A program made the position numbers and the translations under genes. A model generated the notes under the pieces. That model had not been told where the DNA came from and searched no databases. It saw only the letters and a program-made list of their open reading frames with translations. From NCBI RefSeq assembly GCF_017562075.2, contig NC_054085.1:558001-622000 (forward strand): a stretch of 64,000 bases of DNA, given 5' to 3'. The DNA comes from Anopheles merus. Taxonomy: Eukaryota > Arthropoda > Insecta > Diptera > Culicidae. Shown here one piece after another: positions 24,600-36,988 of this stretch (its first letter is position 1; each line of letters begins with the position of its first letter).

Positions 24600-25708
24600 T
24601 GTTGCGACGATCGCTTTTGCAAAGGGGTTTATTTAATATAATAATCACGAAAACCAAGCTTTTTGTAGCGAGACTTGTTTATTTGTGTTAAGCTTAAAAA
24701 ACGTCTTGGCTTCTCCTTTGCGAATGGACTCGTTAAGTGTTTTTAGCGCGCTTAAATCGGTTTGACCTCTCTGACCTTAACCGCGATTTTGTCCCTTTTT
24801 TCGGAGAGCTGGTTGGTTTCTTCTAACTGATTTCCCTCTCTTTTCCACGATCTATTCCCTTTTCCACGATCTATTCTATACGCCATCTAGTGGGCATTGA
24901 TGGCACCTATCATTATTCGAAATCATAGATCAATATTCGAACTCATTCGAACATCAACAATCCGCTGTCAGTTTAAAGCCGTCCCAACAACAACCCAAGC
25001 GAAATTTTTCGGGGATAATGAACACAAACTCATGCCATCTCTTTCTATTCATCAGCCCTACTCTCTCACACGCATCGATGAACTTTTACACATCTCTTTG
25101 TTCATTGTACTATATTTGAAGGGTTTAAAAGTGATAGATAACAATTCATGTTCATGAACTAGTTATGGTCAAATGTTAATGGTGTAATGTTTGTACCATG
25201 GTCGACCTGAGTTCAATTCCATTTTTTTGTTTTTTTTTATGATTTAAAGTTTTATTTAATTTTTAAAACATCCAGCTCCAATAACTTCAAACCCATTTAC
25301 TCATTGTTAGAAATGCGTGTTTAATAGTTAATCTGTTATTTTTATTGTTTTATTTATTTCTTTTAATTCTTTTAGTATCAGTACCCCTTCATACAAACAA
25401 ACCAGTAAATAGCACGATAATGAATAATAATATGGTGGCGCAACTGGCAAAGTGATTCGAAGTAGAACTAGCGATGTGGTTGGTAGCATCAAGGATGAAG
25501 CATGATCATGAGTGGAGGGAGTGAATCCGAATGTTCATTTCTATTTTTAGCTCTTTTTTGCATGGGTTCATCTTTCACGTGTGTTCACTATCCCCGAAAA
25601 TGATCTGTATTTCGTTGGTCTTTTCGGGGATAATTCGTTAACGAATTATCCCCGAAAAGACCAGCGAAAACCAGCGTGGTCGGGAGCTTGGGAATATCCG
25701 TTCCAACA
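24600..25708 (-). repeat. 5' LTR of the Bel/Pao element, split by insertion
   Basis: The two halves, 24600-24993 and 25693-25708, add up to 408 bp once the 699-bp insertion and a 2-bp AA duplication are removed. They match the left LTR without visible differences. Confidence 0.92.
24994..25692. mobile_element. 0.7-kb non-autonomous element, copy 2
   Basis: A 699-bp copy of the 13439-14139 element, differing mainly in the length of a T run. The other LTR gives the exact empty site, which shows that the ends are CCCAAGC and GCTTGGG and that the insertion duplicated AA. The 48-bp palindrome lies at 25616-25663. Confidence 0.92.
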
Positions 25709-26022
25709 AGGAATTTAATGTGAAATGCTAAGTTAAGAGTTAACAAAACTCTCATTCACTCCATAGCAACGTCCATCGCTAAACATAAACAATGTTCACT
25801 TTAACTGTCAAAATTTTCCCATGGCTTTCTGTCAATTTACTCTAAGCGCTTCGACCTGTTCTCTTTCAAGGACCTTGCTCGTGCCATTTGCTTCCAATCG
25901 CGTGTTGTCACTTGCGAATCGCATGCGACTATCATCAAATGCCTGCCTGTACAATCGAGTGGCACGCACACTGTGGTCGTCACAGTAACGGAATGCCACG
26001 TTACTGCGACGATCCTGTGTTA

Positions 26023-26471
26023 GGCTGGAAATAGACGAACCGAGATCGTTGCGGTATCGCGAAATTCGCGCCTTGTTTATAACAGTTATAGAACAGTTGA
26101 GCTGTCAAATCTTCAGCGCCTCCAATCGCGCCTGCTGTTTCGCAGAGATACCCAACATCGATATTGCTGAGATTTTCGCGGTAGCGCGAACCGATTATTT
26201 TTACTTTTTCTGGTGGATTTGTGTGAAAACTCGTGTCGAGAAACGAGTTTTGTATTTGATTTGGCATAAACTATGGAAATAAATAATTTGATTCGCAAAT
26301 TGTTTTTAAAAAATCATCTTAGCACATTCAATCGTCACGATACCTCGGATGGTTAAATACACGAACCGCGATTATCTCGCCTGTCTGTCAAATTTTATAA
26401 AAGAATTGACAACTCAAGTCATACACGATTTTTGCGGTACCGCGACGATCTCGGTTCGTCTATTTCCAGCA
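26023..26471. mobile_element. MITE with TTA duplication (Harbinger-like)
   Basis: A 449-bp element. Inverted ends share GCTGGAAATAGACGAACCGA and extend to about 36 bp with two mismatches. TTA flanks both ends (26020-26022 and 26472-26474). Related motifs (GCGGTA, CGCGAACC) recur inside. The 3-bp duplication suggests PIF/Harbinger. Confidence 0.75.
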
Positions 26472-26474
26472 TTA

Positions 26475-27269
26475 AGTTTTTTCCATCCGTGGTAGCCAAA
26501 TTCGACGGATCAAATGACGAACTATTCGGCTGCGTAGTACATACAAAGTAGTGAGATCTTTTTAAGACCGGTATAACCGCGAAGATTGTTAAGTCACGAA
26601 AAAGAATCCTTGTTCATTACTTGTTGGTTACTCATAAAAAAATTCAAACATTTTATTTTGCGTTACGTAAGAAAAGTTAAACTTCCCCTCTCTAATACAT
26701 TTTATAAGGAAATTTGTATTTAAATTAGTAAAAAAATATTATTTAACTTATTTTTTGTAGCTATAGTAACAATACCTCTTCTTACGTTATAAATTTATGA
26801 TGTATGGCTTTTAGTTACGTAAATTTGATGCACAGTAAATAGTTCAACTGACACTAATTGACCGCCATGTCGTTCTGACTGTAGGGGAAATCAATTAAAT
26901 CTATATGAATTTAGAAGAATATTTGAAGCTATAAAACTTGTTTAATAGGTTATTTAAGTATATATTATTTAAATATAGGTTATATACATATAAATGACTA
27001 TATGTATATTATTACTAAACCGAAACCAATATAATTTATTGTATGTATTACCTACCTGGGTAGGTAGTTATAGAAGTAAGTGGTAAAAGTTGATTTTATT
27101 TTTTAAAGTACATTTAAAAAAAATTATGAATATTTTACCACTACTTAAAATCATGTTTTTCTAAGCATTCTGGAAATTTTGAACTTTTGAAAGAATGAGC
27201 AAACATACCCAAAACCCAAACCAAAACATACCCGCGTAGGTGGTTGAAATGAAGGTTTCAGGACTAGAG
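26475..27269. other. AT-rich stretch
   Basis: No gene or repeat recognised, apart from short TATATA-rich runs near 26960-27010. Confidence 0.4.
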
Positions 27270-27434
27270 CAGTGGTCGGCAAACGTTACTACCGAAAGAG
27301 CCACTTTCTACAATAATGTTCGTACAGTTTCATGTGAAGATGTTAAAAATGTTAAACCAAGAGCAAAAATGTATGAAAGTTCAATGAAATATATGAACTA
27401 TCGATATCAAAGAGCCGCGCTTTGCCGATCGCTG
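27270..27434. mobile_element. 165-bp hAT-like MITE
   Basis: It starts CAGTGGTCGGCAAACG and ends TTTGCCGATCGCTG. The flanks GACTAGAG (27262-27269) and GACTAAAG (27435-27442) agree at seven of eight bases, fitting the 8-bp duplication of hAT transposons. The short open frame here is incidental. Confidence 0.8.
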
Positions 27435-27466
27435 GACTAAAGCAATTTAAGAAATAGCAACAACAA

Positions 27467-27695
27467 AAACCTGGTGGCGTCACCTGTTGGTGGGATAGCC
27501 AGCCAGTGGAGCTTTCCTCGCTATGATAGCCTTCACCTTGTCCCTTTACTATTGTATGGTAACGCTTGAGTTAACAACATGCCCGTCGTGGGTTCAAATA
27601 ATGGACCGTCCTCCCGTAGCGTGGATTGACTATCAAAAACCTGTATAGGCCGGCATATCCTCGTAGGACATTACGGCAAGTAGAAGAAGAAGAAG
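27467..27695 (+). mobile_element. composite SINE-like repeat
   Basis: The left part (CTGGTGGCG, then ATTGTATGGT) matches the R405 repeats at 14941 and 48408. The right part has the tRNA-like CAACATGCCCGTC and GTGGGTTCAAA motifs and ends in repeated GAA, like the Sine200-type copies. It is diverged, and no target duplication was seen. Confidence 0.6.
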
Positions 27696-28086
27696 AACTC
27701 ATAATCCCCAAATAAACACCAGCGATTAAGAGGAAATGTGAATGCATTCGAAACTTTGAAAGCTTTCCAGACTACCAAATCTCGCAACAGATGGCATTAC
27801 TGTCTTTTTCTATGTTTGAAATGCTTTAGTGATGGTATTGGTATTGGTTGATGGTATTGACAACCGTGTATATGACCACTCGCAGAGGTGATTTTAAGCA
27901 CTAAACATTGTACACAAACTAAGCGGTCTGAATGGGGCTCCTAGAAAATGAGCCCACATCCCACTCACATATTTGAATGCGCTTCTTGTGATCCTTCTCT
28001 TGTTTTGAATCGATCATATAAACATCCGCTCCGCTAGTATACATCAGCAAGGCCTACATTTGTGTTACCGCTTAATCCGATATTGG

Positions 28087-28625
28087 GGGCCTTCACGATT
28101 CTAGTTAGTTTTTTGTATGGAGTTTGACAGTTGGAGGCTGAAATCATGTAAACAATCCATACAAAACCACACAAAAAACTAACCTGCGATTTTCAGTCTA
28201 GAAAATTTTAGCCTCAAAGCTAGAATTAGATTCGAGTTCCTGCTCGAAAACACGGTGTTATTTACATTTATCCCAAGGTGCATTAAAGAAATTAGGTGAT
28301 CGAATCTGGAATCAAAGTGTATGTAGTCCAGGTGGTCTCATATCATTTTTTTATAATCAAATTTGAATATCACTTTTTGACAGAACGAGTGAAAACTTTT
28401 GCTCCCACGAGCTTTCTGGAGGCTTGACGAATACACAAAACACTCTTAAAATCTGCATTCAGAAGCAGAAGCGATAAAAATCAGTCTTCTAAATTCATAC
28501 ACCTTGGGATAAGCCCACCTGTATATTATACTCCCCCAGATAGCTGCTCGAAAACTGTTATACAATGCAAACAGCTGACAGGCTGAAATTTCAGCCTACG
28601 AGCTTCAAATGGAAAGGGCCCCATT
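28087..28625. repeat. inverted-repeat region, possibly nested MITEs
   Basis: The outer ends are GGGGGCC and GGGCCCC. A hairpin with TTAGTTTTTTGTATGG arms lies at 28105-28185. An inner pair, TTATCCCAAGGTG near 28271 and its complement near 28510, could bound a second element. It is non-coding and boundaries are not proven. Confidence 0.45.
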
Positions 28626-29415
28626 GACCACACAACCATTTTAATTAATTTTGCTTGTAAACTTAGAAGGCTTGTAAAGTTAAACTTAAGCTATGATAGG
28701 TAGGAGACTCGTGAAATATAATGCAAGATAAGGGCAGCAATATAAACATGAGTAAAAGTTGGCGGCATCTTGTGAGCGAACCAGTAAAGCATTGTAGCTT
28801 TCAGTTTTTCTGTGGTGCTTATTGCAGTATCATTTTTGGATGCATTTGCAAATTCAAAAGGTGTATAAAAAAGTCTTGTTTTAATTCTTAGTTTTTTGTG
28901 TGTTTACGATTGTACAGATTTTGCTACAACATGTTTATAAATCTGAGCTGTAGTGTAGGTTTCATTTTAAATTAGAAAAACATTAAAACAAAACTAACCG
29001 ATGAATGATCGGATCTTATGGTATAGTAGTAAAGCTTAACACAGACTAAGACGACTATGGCGTGCCATAAAATGTCATTAACTACCTCAGTTTGGAGATA
29101 AAAAAATTTGTTTGGATTTCATACGGGGGAGGGTTTCATGCTTGAAATAAAAAAAAAATCATGGTATTCATTCATTTCTGTAACAAAATAATTTATTCTT
29201 CAAAAAGTAATCTTACTTACAAAACTGTCTGGTTATTGGGCATGTTACCGTTCATGATAGCTTCGACAAGCAAATTGAGATGATCCGTTTTGCAATTCTA
29301 GCGCAATTAGTAGAATCTATGTATGTTCTTGTAAGCCCTACTTTTAGCATGCATATGCTAAGTCTGGCAGGGCTCAAAGCGGCAATAATACATTGATGCA
29401 TTGTTCAAGTTTCAG
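28626..29415. other. intergenic, 3' flank of the transaminase gene
   Basis: A diverged repeat resembling 15385-15475 occurs at about 28715-28825. The remainder is AT-rich. AATAAA on the minus strand at 29192-29197 is a possible polyadenylation signal for the gene ending at 29416. Confidence 0.4.
29192..29197 (-). promoter_or_regulatory. possible polyadenylation signal
   Basis: AATAAA on the minus strand, about 220 bp past the transaminase stop codon. Confidence 0.35.
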
Positions 29416-30847
<1,432 letters not shown>

Positions 30848-33800
30848 TGTATCAGCTGCAACATTATGTAAGTGATAACGTAGAAAAACAAATGTTATTG
30901 AAACCGACAGCTTTTGATAAAGTTGCCGATGCTGTACCTAATTACATTGAAATACATAAAACACTAAGGGCAATCTCTTTTTCAGATTGCATCGAGACTA
31001 TCTCTAATTAAAAAAAGGTTGTTCAAAATTGTAGGATTTCTTTTACTATCAGTGATAGAGTCCAAGTATAATGATGTATTCATTGTCACGGAAGGATCCG
31101 AATACACACCGAACGATGATGTTAACGTTTGCCCGTGCCATTTAACCAGCAAGACAATATGCGAAGCAATACTATCGCCAATTAAAATCCTTCCAAATTG
31201 ATTGGCCATGATATTTTCTCGTTAATCAAAAGAATCTCTGCACTGCGTACAAAAATCGGTTTAATTAGTGCGGATGTTTCCTTTAAATTTTAGGGTATGT
31301 TAGTCCAGAGCCATAGTAAGCGTATTGCTTATTATGTGAACAACATCGATTTCATGAACAATAAAAAAAAATGGAGTATGACATATTTTAAACAACACTG
31401 AACTGAAAACCGGAATTGTAAGCACAATTGATGTATAATTTGCATAATACCGACACACTGCTTCTCCTCTCTTCATATTTTGCAAATTATCTTTAAACAA
31501 ACTCTACCTAAATCATGTAATACCAAAACGAAAAATGTATGCAGCTTGGGCTGAATTCGCACAGTGAAATCACTACAACCTGTATCATTAATGTAAAACG
31601 TAATGTAAAAGGCAAATTATCTGGCAAAATCAAAATGCAAATTGTATGTTGCTTTGCTCGGTTTTCTGTTAATTATTTGTGTGCAAGCAAACCAATCACG
31701 GTTCATCCTACTCGGGGGAAATTTCAAACTACAGACAAAACACATATTCGAGTGACACCACTTGAAGCGGATTACCATAGAAGTGCTACTAGTACGTTGG
31801 GGTTTTTTGAGTGGAAATTTTGCCTTTCAGTGGCTATAATACTTCACATATTTGTCTGCAGTATGGCACACTTCACACATGCACATGCTGATATTTGCAA
31901 TAAATGCTAGGGTTTTGCAAACACTAGATGTTTGCCTAAGGTAAGGCCCTACTGTCGCATATGCACCACAACAACAAAAAAAAAAAAAAAAAAAAAAAAA
32001 CTCCCCAGATTATCCTGAGCGATTGTGCACAATGTTTGAGCCTTTGGGTTGTGTATTTGTTGGGACGTTCACGTGTCTCTGAAGCTTATTAAAAATATGT
32101 TCTACTCAACCAAATCAAATAACATTCAAGATTAATATTCAAATATGTTGCTTGCCCTATCACAACACACTACTAGCACGGCATAAATTAACAATGTATG
32201 AAGAACTGCTAACTATTTTCACTATTTTCACCACCATAATGCATTTAACAGGATGATAAAAGCTTACACATTTTTATGGGTAAATACGTAAACTAATAAT
32301 TACCACTAATTAATTTGCCGTTTGTGGCTAAACACTGCTTCTCCTCAGTTATTATGGATTTTGGAATGCTAGCGGAAAAAAATCTAGCGAAAGACTGAAC
32401 TGAACTGACTCGTTCGACGATTGGAATGAAAATGATGGATCGATCGTACCGAGCGGTCTCCCGTCCCTGGGATGAGCTTAATAATCATGATGGGAAAGAA
32501 TCCTTTTTTTATATATATCACCAGCTTATGTCGTTGCCCACCTAGCTAGAGCCTATAGCGGACAGCCACGCGGGAGCAGGCCAAAAATGAAACTGTCATC
32601 TATTATCAGCATACGGTCCAGACAAAAAAGCTGTCTTAATGAAAGTAGTATCTGCTTTCCTGTTTTTTTTTTAATGTTTCATTTTCTAAACCCCAACATG
32701 CTGGTGTATTGGTATGCGACTGTAGACATTTTTTCGCAGCGTGCTGTCTACGCTTTACGTTGGAGCTAAGCTCTTTTGTCTACCACTGTTTAGGAACGCA
32801 TGAATTTGACCTATGGAAATTTTACTTGCATTTCAAACACCAAACACGAAACGGGAAAGAAAACAAATATTAACCTTTTACTATCGAAAATAATTGAAAA
32901 ATTGTTGTTATTAAAACAGCAATAACACTAACCGCTTTCAGTAAGTTATTACAATATGAGACAATTCGCACAATGTCACTGGGGTATTTCGTTTACGTTA
33001 TTCCCCTTTTTCTAACTTTAGGGCAGCGTTAGTTATACCCTCACTCTAGGACACCAAGCTGACAACACTTCGGCAAGCAGGTACCGCTACCGTAACAGGG
33101 TAGGCATCTAGCAAATACTGTGACTTGATTATCAGTTACAGTGGTTTTAAATAACAAGTGGCAGATTCAAACCCCTGCTATCCTATTTATTGCGTTCTTA
33201 GGTTGATGCGACCGGCTGATCGCGACAGGAGATTAGCAGGATGTCATTTTTTCCCCTATTTTGGTGATATTTTTGTTGTTGCTTTTTTCTGTCTCATCGT
33301 ATTTTCACGTTCCCACGGCTGAGGCACTCGACGACACATCAACGATATCGTCGTGCTGAACGCAGTGGCATATTATTGATTATCAAAAATAGCAAAAACG
33401 TGCTGTTTGCGATGAAGTGTATCACTATCGAGTAAAGATCTCTCCGCAGCTATGATACTGGTAGTGTAGCAGTCGAGTGGCAGTGATATGAACGCTTAGT
33501 TTGGCTCAATCTCCGTGCGTAAATCGGTGTGTGCGACTGTTTCTGTGAGTTGGACGAACTCGCTGATTGTATTGCGAAATTTTCGATCAAATAATCTTTA
33601 GGTTTGGCGCTTCCCAGGGGGGATTTATTGACAGTACAATTTCCACATGCATTTTGACAACACTATCAGAGATTCCCGAATGATCTTGCAAGCGATACGT
33701 GTCGGATGTATCAAAGCTTTATCAGATAAAGGGACATTGGATTCGAGCAACGAAAGACAATAAAAAGCATTGAATAACATAATTACGAGAAACACGATGA

Positions 33801-33851
33801 CACAATAGAGAATATATATAAAGCAGGTTTGAAAACCTTATTCAGTAAAAA
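30848..33851. other. 3-kb intergenic region
   Basis: This contains the upstream region of the transaminase gene and an A run of about 25 at 31976-32000. No gene, SINE or inverted-repeat element could be supported. Confidence 0.45.
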
Positions 33852-33857
33852 TTTATT
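33852..33857 (-). promoter_or_regulatory. possible polyadenylation signal
   Basis: AATAAA on the minus strand, about 85 bp beyond the stop codon of the His/Lys-rich gene. Confidence 0.5.
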
Positions 33858-33940
33858 CCCATTTTTGTCTAAAGCTTCATAATACCATGCATTAATCACA
33901 TCTGATTTAATTACGCTATCGACTGACCAACGTGAAAGCC

Positions 33941-34651
33941 CTAGTGGCCTTTATCGCCCTTCTTGTACCCATGCTCGCTGCCGCCAGATTTTCCGCCCTT
34001 TTTGCCAAAATCATCCTTGTGCGAAAAGTGTGACTCGTGCCCGTGCTTGTGTTTCCAGCCTTTGTGCTCATCATCGAAGTGTCCCTTATCCGTGTGGCCC
34101 TTTTTGGCATATTTGTCCTCCTTGTGGGCCGACTCGTGATGCCCCCCCTTTTTGTGTTCGCCTCCGTTCTTCTTGTGGAACTCGTTGAAATCGCCAAACT
34201 TCTTATGATGGCCTTCCTTGTGATGATCATCGTAGAACTTGTGCTCCTTATGATAGTCATCTTTGTGTGATTTGTGATGATATCCAGTCGTCTTAGAGCC
34301 CTTCTTATGGCCCTTCTTGTGCCCCTTTTTACCGTGTTTAGAGCCCTTCTTTTCCTCATGGTGCTTCTTGTAGTGATCACCCTCGTCGTGGCTTTCCTTC
34401 TTATGGCCACCTTCTTCGCCGTAGTGCGATTCGTGATCTTCCTTGCCTTTGCTGCCCTTTTCCGACTTTTCTAATCCGTGCTTCTTTTCGTAACCCTTAT
34501 CACCTTTGTCGCCTTTTTTCGAGTGATGATCGGCACCGTGCTCGCTGCCACCACTTTCCTCAAAAGAGCTTTCCTTCTTCTTTCCATCGCCGTTAACCAC
34601 CGTTACAAGCAGTGCCAGAGCAAGCAGGCTTAATAAGAACACTTTCCTCAT
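33941..34651 (-). CDS. secreted His/Lys/Gly-rich protein
   Basis: An intronless frame of 236 residues. Residues 1-21 (MRKVFLLSLLALALLVTVVN) form a clear signal peptide. The mature protein is extremely hydrophilic: His, Lys, Gly, Asp and Glu make up most of it, in loose repeats such as HKKGHKKG, YHKEH and HHESAHKED, with a few aromatic anchors (KFGDFNEFHKK, KGWKHKHGHE). There is no cysteine and no membrane segment. Such proteins are common in insect extracellular matrix and cuticle and can bind metal ions, but that role is inferred from composition alone. An overlapping frame of 164 codons rich in Arg and Thr is a shadow. Confidence 0.85.
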   Translation of the reverse strand: MRKVFLLSLLALALLVTVVNGDGKKKESSFEESGGSEHGADHHSKKGDKGDKGYEKKHGLEKSEKGSKGKEDHESHYGEEGGHKKESHDEGDHYKKHHEEKKGSKHGKKGHKKGHKKGSKTTGYHHKSHKDDYHKEHKFYDDHHKEGHHKKFGDFNEFHKKNGGEHKKGGHHESAHKEDKYAKKGHTDKGHFDDEHKGWKHKHGHESHFSHKDDFGKKGGKSGGSEHGYKKGDKGH

Positions 34652-36754
34652 TTTCTACAATTATTTCCACTGGCACATAAAACACGTCTGCACGTACGCG
34701 ATCTCGTGGATGTGGCTTTACGAGCCACACGATCAATGGCTGTTATGGCTGGCGTCCTATTACAATTTCTAACACACACAGGATATATGCGTGAGCACTA
34801 ACACCGTTTTACTATGCGTCTGGCATACGCTATAAAAGCGTACATACAGCACTGGTTCAAAGCTACGGTTTGTATGACACTTTGCACAAATGTACGCATA
34901 TTTATATCGAACGCCAAGCGAAAGGTAACATAGTTTCGACCTATACTCCTACTCCAAGCGTTTTACACTTGATTATTCGCTTCATTTGATACGAACTTCG
35001 ATTTGTTGCATGTACAGTCTTGATGTTGGCGAGTTTTAAAGAAAGGAATGTAGTGAGACAGTAGAAATACGAAGTTTTGGCATCGTATAAATGTGATAAA
35101 CTACTAACGTAGTTGATACCTATCGATTCTTATATTTTGTTATTGCTACTTTTTAAATACAATTAAAAATAGCAACAGCGTGGAAAATATCCTGTTGTAA
35201 CTGATTTATAAATCACACATAACGTATTCGGCCTAACACGTCCATCGTATACGTAGCTTGATCAACAGTTAAATTTTTAAAAATTCGGTTTGTACCGTAA
35301 TATCTGTAATAGCAAATAAAACACACCGTTTTTTTAAACCTTTATTTAAACTTTGATGCAAACGCCCAAATAACTTAAAAACATTATTTTAGGCTGCCAA
35401 TTGAAAACTCTGACAATAGACGTTAAATATATTTACTTATCATTATTTTTTTTAAATAGAAGACATGTAGTACAGTATATAATCGAATTATGGCATCCAT
35501 AAACTGCTTTAACTGCTAAAAAAATTACACGATTTCGGTTGAATTTGCCAAACAATTGAGCAACTCCAGAAGTCATATCTAGTATTATTAATGGCCGATG
35601 ATGAGCAAAATTCAAAAATTATTTGAATTGCAGGTTTTAATAATGTTGTTACATGTTGTTTAATATTTTAGTAGATTTTTCGAGTTATCTACAAGATTTT
35701 AAGATTAACTGATTATAGTATTTATTGTGTGTACTATTTAATTTCAAATAATGTGGTTGGGAGGGATGCCTATAATAAACTGCATAAATAAATCATTTTT
35801 TTTAGAATCATAAAACCAAAATAAAATATTTTTTTCTATACCCTTATTCTGCGGTTAATTTAAAATCGTTTGTATGTTACTAAATTTATAAGCATTTAAT
35901 CATCATACTTTGTGTAATCTGCACTGTTGCCTTCAATTAATTAGTTTTAAGATTTATCCTTTTCTCAAAAACTACTCTTAAACTAAGCTGTCCGTTGAGC
36001 TCAGGGCTTTAACTGCCCGCTTAGTCCGCTCTATAGCCTGTGTTACAGCACCAGTGAAATTGAACGTGAAATTTTGGGGGTTTTTTGTGCTATGTTTCAT
36101 TAAATATTTATCAGAATATGGCTCATCGTACACCAAAAGAAAGAATATTCAATTCCACAACTATTTGGACTATAAAACATATTAAAATAATAAATTAAAT
36201 GCATTTCCTTGCGATTCCCCACTTTGTTTACGGTGAAAACATCACATTTTGTATGTATTACCCAATTTTACAGTAAAGCTTGCCATGGGAGCAGTATGTT
36301 TTAACAAAGGTTTAATGAATGATTTTCCATGTTATAAGTTGTTTTAAATGCATGTAGTAAAAATTAATAACGAATTAAAATATATTAATCAACACGTAGG
36401 TAGCAGCTCAACTCTAATTGAACTTTCGTAGACTACAATAATTGATTTTTTTAACAAGAAAAGCATATTATTTTGCTATGTTTGTAAAATAAAGTATACA
36501 TTACGAAAAATTCGAAAAAAATACCGATGTGCTGACTTCCAAATATTCAACTATTGATTTAAATTTGCGAAATTCACACATACAACTGAGAATAATATAT
36601 GAGAATTAGTGGAACCTAATTAGTAATGAAGTTATAATATTAACTATTGCTCTGTTACTTTTTAAAACTTAATTTTACATTCTAATTTGGAGAATACCTT
36701 TACCTTTCCCTAATTTGAATATTTTACCAAAAGGCTTTAATTTTGGAACACAGT
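34652..36754. other. intergenic AT-rich region
   Basis: No gene supported. A plus-strand TATAAAA at about 34831 lies in a small palindrome (ACGCT, TAAA, AGCGT) but no downstream plus-strand frame is convincing. Confidence 0.4.
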
Positions 36755-36767
36755 GTATGTACAACTA

Positions 36768-36975
36768 AAGCCGGTCTCATGGTTCAGTCGTAATCTCGTA
36801 CGATTTAACAACATGCCCGTCTTGGGTTCTTTCCCCAAATAGACCGTGCCGCCATACGTAGGATTTTTGATTATCCTGCTATGGGGGGTAATCCAAAAAG
36901 TCACTGAAAGCCAACCCCACAAGTAGTATAGGCAGGCCTTGACCGACAACGGTTGTTGAGCCAAAAGAAGAAGAA
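36768..36975 (+). mobile_element. Sine200-like SINE, full length
   Basis: Forward orientation. It begins GCCGGTCTCATGGTTCAGTC (A-box region), has a damaged B box (GGGTTCTTTCC), and ends in repeated GAA. The near-perfect 13-bp flanks, GTATGTACAACTA and GTATGTAGAACTA, are the target duplication. Confidence 0.9.
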
Positions 36976-36988
36976 GTATGTAGAACTA

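Larger units (their letters stand above)
21298..25708 (-). mobile_element. young Bel/Pao LTR retrotransposon, internally deleted
   Basis: A complete insertion on the minus strand. The 408-bp LTRs start TGTTGCGACG and end GTTCCAACA. They read as identical apart from an element inserted in the right one. The 5-bp target duplication AGGAA lies at 21293-21297 and 25709-25713. A purine tract (GGTGGGGAA in element sense) abuts the left, 3' LTR. Inside are an open gag-protease frame and the integrase C-terminus. Reverse transcriptase, RNase H and most of integrase are missing. Without the insertion the element is about 3.7 kb, well short of the usual 6-7 kb. Confidence 0.92.

Noticed and set aside
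33916..34410. 164-codon Arg/Thr-rich frame overlapping the His/Lys-rich gene
   Set aside because: It is a shifted reading of the same repetitive codons, without a signal peptide or known domain.
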